From the NCBI GenBank assembly GCA_038503075.1, contig JBCAML010000006.1, forward strand, positions 1,488,001 to 1,552,000: a DNA stretch of 64,000 nucleotides, read 5' to 3'. This document shows positions 62,426-64,000 of the stretch, piece by piece; positions within the stretch are counted from its first letter, which is position 1, and every line of letters begins with the position of its first letter. A program made the position numbers and the translations under genes. The stretch is from Gyromitra esculenta (taxonomy: Eukaryota; Ascomycota; Pezizomycetes; Pezizales; Discinaceae). The notes beneath the pieces are model-generated. The model saw only the letters and a list, made by a program, of their open reading frames with translations. It was not told where the DNA came from and ran no database searches.

Positions 62426-64000
62426 CTGTTTTCCATGGCAAAACAATGTTAGAAAAAACCAGAAAAAATCAGACAACCAAACACACCATGTCATGCCATC
62501 ATCCATCAACGCCATCCATCCCGAAGAGCGATAGTATATCGTAGAAAGGGCGAGAGAAAAAAAATTATAAGAAAGGGTTTTAAAAAAATGAGCGTATAAA
62601 AATAAAAGACTTAAGCATCATCCTCTCCCCTAGTGTCCAAATGATACAATTCCGCCAGGTATAGATATATCTCTAACCAATGGCCTAGTCGGTGAGACAT
62701 GGCCATCCGATCACCACACACCCTGAACCTTCGTCACCACCAGAGCGATCACGATAATAGCAATGATGATGAGGACTAAATTGTAGCACATGCAACACAG
62801 GTTTTGGTGGTTAGGATCTTTTCTTTTTGTCTCTTTCTTCGAGTAAAGAAGATTAAACAGGGGTGGGGCGAGGAAAAGGAAAGTGGGAAAAACAATCCGG
62901 TCATATCCAACGAAATTTTTATGGGGGTGTCTTCATTTCTTCTGCACCTGCGTGACCACCACAGCGATCACGACGACGGCGACGATAATGAGAACTATCA
63001 TCCCACAATCCCACAGTGTAGGAATAGGGCCCTAGTTATTTTTCCGCGCGTGTAGAGCGCGATAGGGAAAAGGGATCCCAGAAATAATCGCCAAAAAAGT
63101 GAAAACTAGAATACAATCGCAAGGGCTAGGGTAATGGAAGGGAGATACCATCGAAGAATATAAAATGCAAAAACAAATAGGGAATGCTAGGGGTGAACTC
63201 ACGGACAATCAACAAGCACCACCACTTCTTGCGTCTCCTTGAGCGCGCCTTTTCTACTGCCTGACCGATCTGTTCTTGCGCCTGGTCGACATTGGTCTGG
63301 ATTTCCTCGCCACGTTGGTCGATGACTTCGACCATGGTTTCTTGCTCTTCCACGAGCTGCTCCATCTGGTTGAAGAGATCGGCGAGTTCGATTATGGTCT
63401 TCTCAATGCGTTGGATTTCATTGTGTCGAGCCTGGACTTCGCGAAGAGCTGATCGGGCTTCACCACGACGGTTGCCGGTAAGGAGCTGTGCAATTCGTTA
63501 GCTGGAGCACATCAGAATTTTTCGAAGCTTGAAGTGAAAACGCACAGCCTGTGAGAAGATTTGCGCTCCCTGGGAGTCGTTACAGGCTTCCTCAACCTCC
63601 TGCTCTGTCGCATCTGGTTTGACGATCCTGTACTGTCTTGCCATCTGCTCTTTCGACCTCTTTGAGTACGTCGCCTCCACTGATTGGTATTTCCTTAGAG
63701 TGTCCTTGAAGTTCCTGTCTAAGTTGCCGACCTGAGGGCCCTTCGTAGGATCCGAAGCCGCCTTGCCCTTCAACCTCTTGATTCTATTCGCCAAGTTCTT
63801 ATTCAGCGCTGAAGTCTCGGCCACCAAAGCGTCCAATTGGTGCTGGGTTTGCGAAGAAGTAGATTCATCGATGTCAGTGAGTGAGCGTTGATGGAGAGAT
63901 TCGATACGCGAGATGTTGGCTTTAACGGTGTCGATGCCTTCTCGGAGCTCATTGACTTCGGTGAAAAATTCCTGTTGAGAGTCTCCACCATAGCCAGGGG
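62361..64000 (-). CDS. SSO1: Plasma-membrane syntaxin Sso1-type, 5' end outside window, alternative last exons
   Basis: Sso-type Qa-SNAREs drive fusion of secretory vesicles with the plasma membrane, pairing with Sec9 and Snc proteins. The gene enters at the right edge, so the N-terminus is missing. Visible exons are 64000-63546 (entering in phase 2) and 63485-63203, followed by one of three terminal exons. The Habc domain reads FFTEVNELREGIDTVKANIS, ALVAETSALNKNLANRIKRL and GNLDRNFKDTLRKYQSVEA. The segment VKPDATEQEVEEACN precedes the second exon. The SNARE motif spans EVQARHNEIQRIEKTIIELA to the zero-layer Gln in LVEEQETMVEVI. A basic RSRRRKKWW stretch borders the membrane anchor. The shared exon ends in phase 1 at LLIV, and each terminal exon completes the anchor. 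Sso assignment rests on overall resemblance; which terminal exon is the main one is unknown. Confidence 0.9.
62711..62775 (-). other. SSO1 alternative last exon B (middle)
   Basis: The acceptor TTTAG precedes 62775. In the same phase it reads LLIIIAIIVIALVVTKVQ, then GVW and TGA. Its tail lacks the terminal lysines of A and C. Confidence 0.75.
62933..62994 (-). other. SSO1 alternative last exon A (proximal)
   Basis: The acceptor GATAG precedes 62994. Joined in phase to the shared exon it reads LLIIVAVVVIAVVVTQVQKK and then TGA. It gives a normal short SNARE tail after the anchor. Confidence 0.8.

Overview
This window is nuclear DNA of a filamentous ascomycete (Pezizomycotina). The evidence is direct: nearly every gene is split by short introns (about 45-220 bp, mostly 60-140) with GT..AG ends and CTAAC/CTAAT-like branch sites, CT-rich tracts precede several start codons, and the encoded proteins have fungal-type architectures (Ies1, Bem3, Pam17, DUF3020, an alpha-factor-type precursor). 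An early-diverging class such as Pezizomycetes is a guess I cannot test here. I see no bacterial-type operons, no rRNA, no convincing tRNA and no CRISPR. Exon junctions were built by hand; for each multi-exon model called with confidence the exon lengths sum to a whole number of codons and the spliced protein reads through conserved motifs.

Layout: GPD1-type glycerol-3-phosphate dehydrogenase (1090-2619 +); gamma-glutamylcyclotransferase-like protein (3897-5000 -); PAM17 (5618-6381 +); INO80 subunit IES1 (7847-10906 -); a 4.9 kb gene-poor gap with an inverted-repeat element; DED1 RNA helicase (15819-18295 -); IDH1 (19693-21460 +); BUD23 methyltransferase (21757-22658 -); a 3 kb gap with three small TA-flanked inverted-repeat elements; a BEM3-type PX-PH-RhoGAP protein (25768-30717 -); a 6.5 kb gap holding one possible small Cys-rich gene and one more element; two unrecognised genes (37190-40033 - and 40917-41766 -); GH47 alpha-mannosidase (42556-44872 -) divergent from SWS2/uS13m (45170-45703 +); ERV26/SVP26 (46266-47167 +); a FUN14-family protein (48724-49319 -); a DUF3020 protein (50463-53217 +); a 4 kb gap; an alpha-factor-like pheromone precursor (57225-58022 +); PEP12-type syntaxin (59213-60249 +); and, running off the right edge, a plasma-membrane syntaxin of the SSO1 type (62361-64000 -).

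The genes are mostly core eukaryotic functions: glycerol and TCA metabolism, mitochondrial import and translation, chromatin remodelling, translation initiation, rRNA methylation, Cdc42/Rho control, glycan trimming and vesicle traffic. They do not form a biosynthetic cluster.

Two loci stand out. The SSO1-type gene carries three tandem, same-phase candidate last exons, each encoding a complete transmembrane anchor with a different cytosol-distal tail, an arrangement like that of animal syntaxin-2/-3. The pheromone precursor holds six Kex2-bounded decapeptides of two types whose C-termini resemble yeast alpha-factor, with three introns at exactly the same codon position of one repeat type. The non-coding DNA is also strikingly rich in the palindrome TACATGTA (18 copies counted, none in a called CDS).
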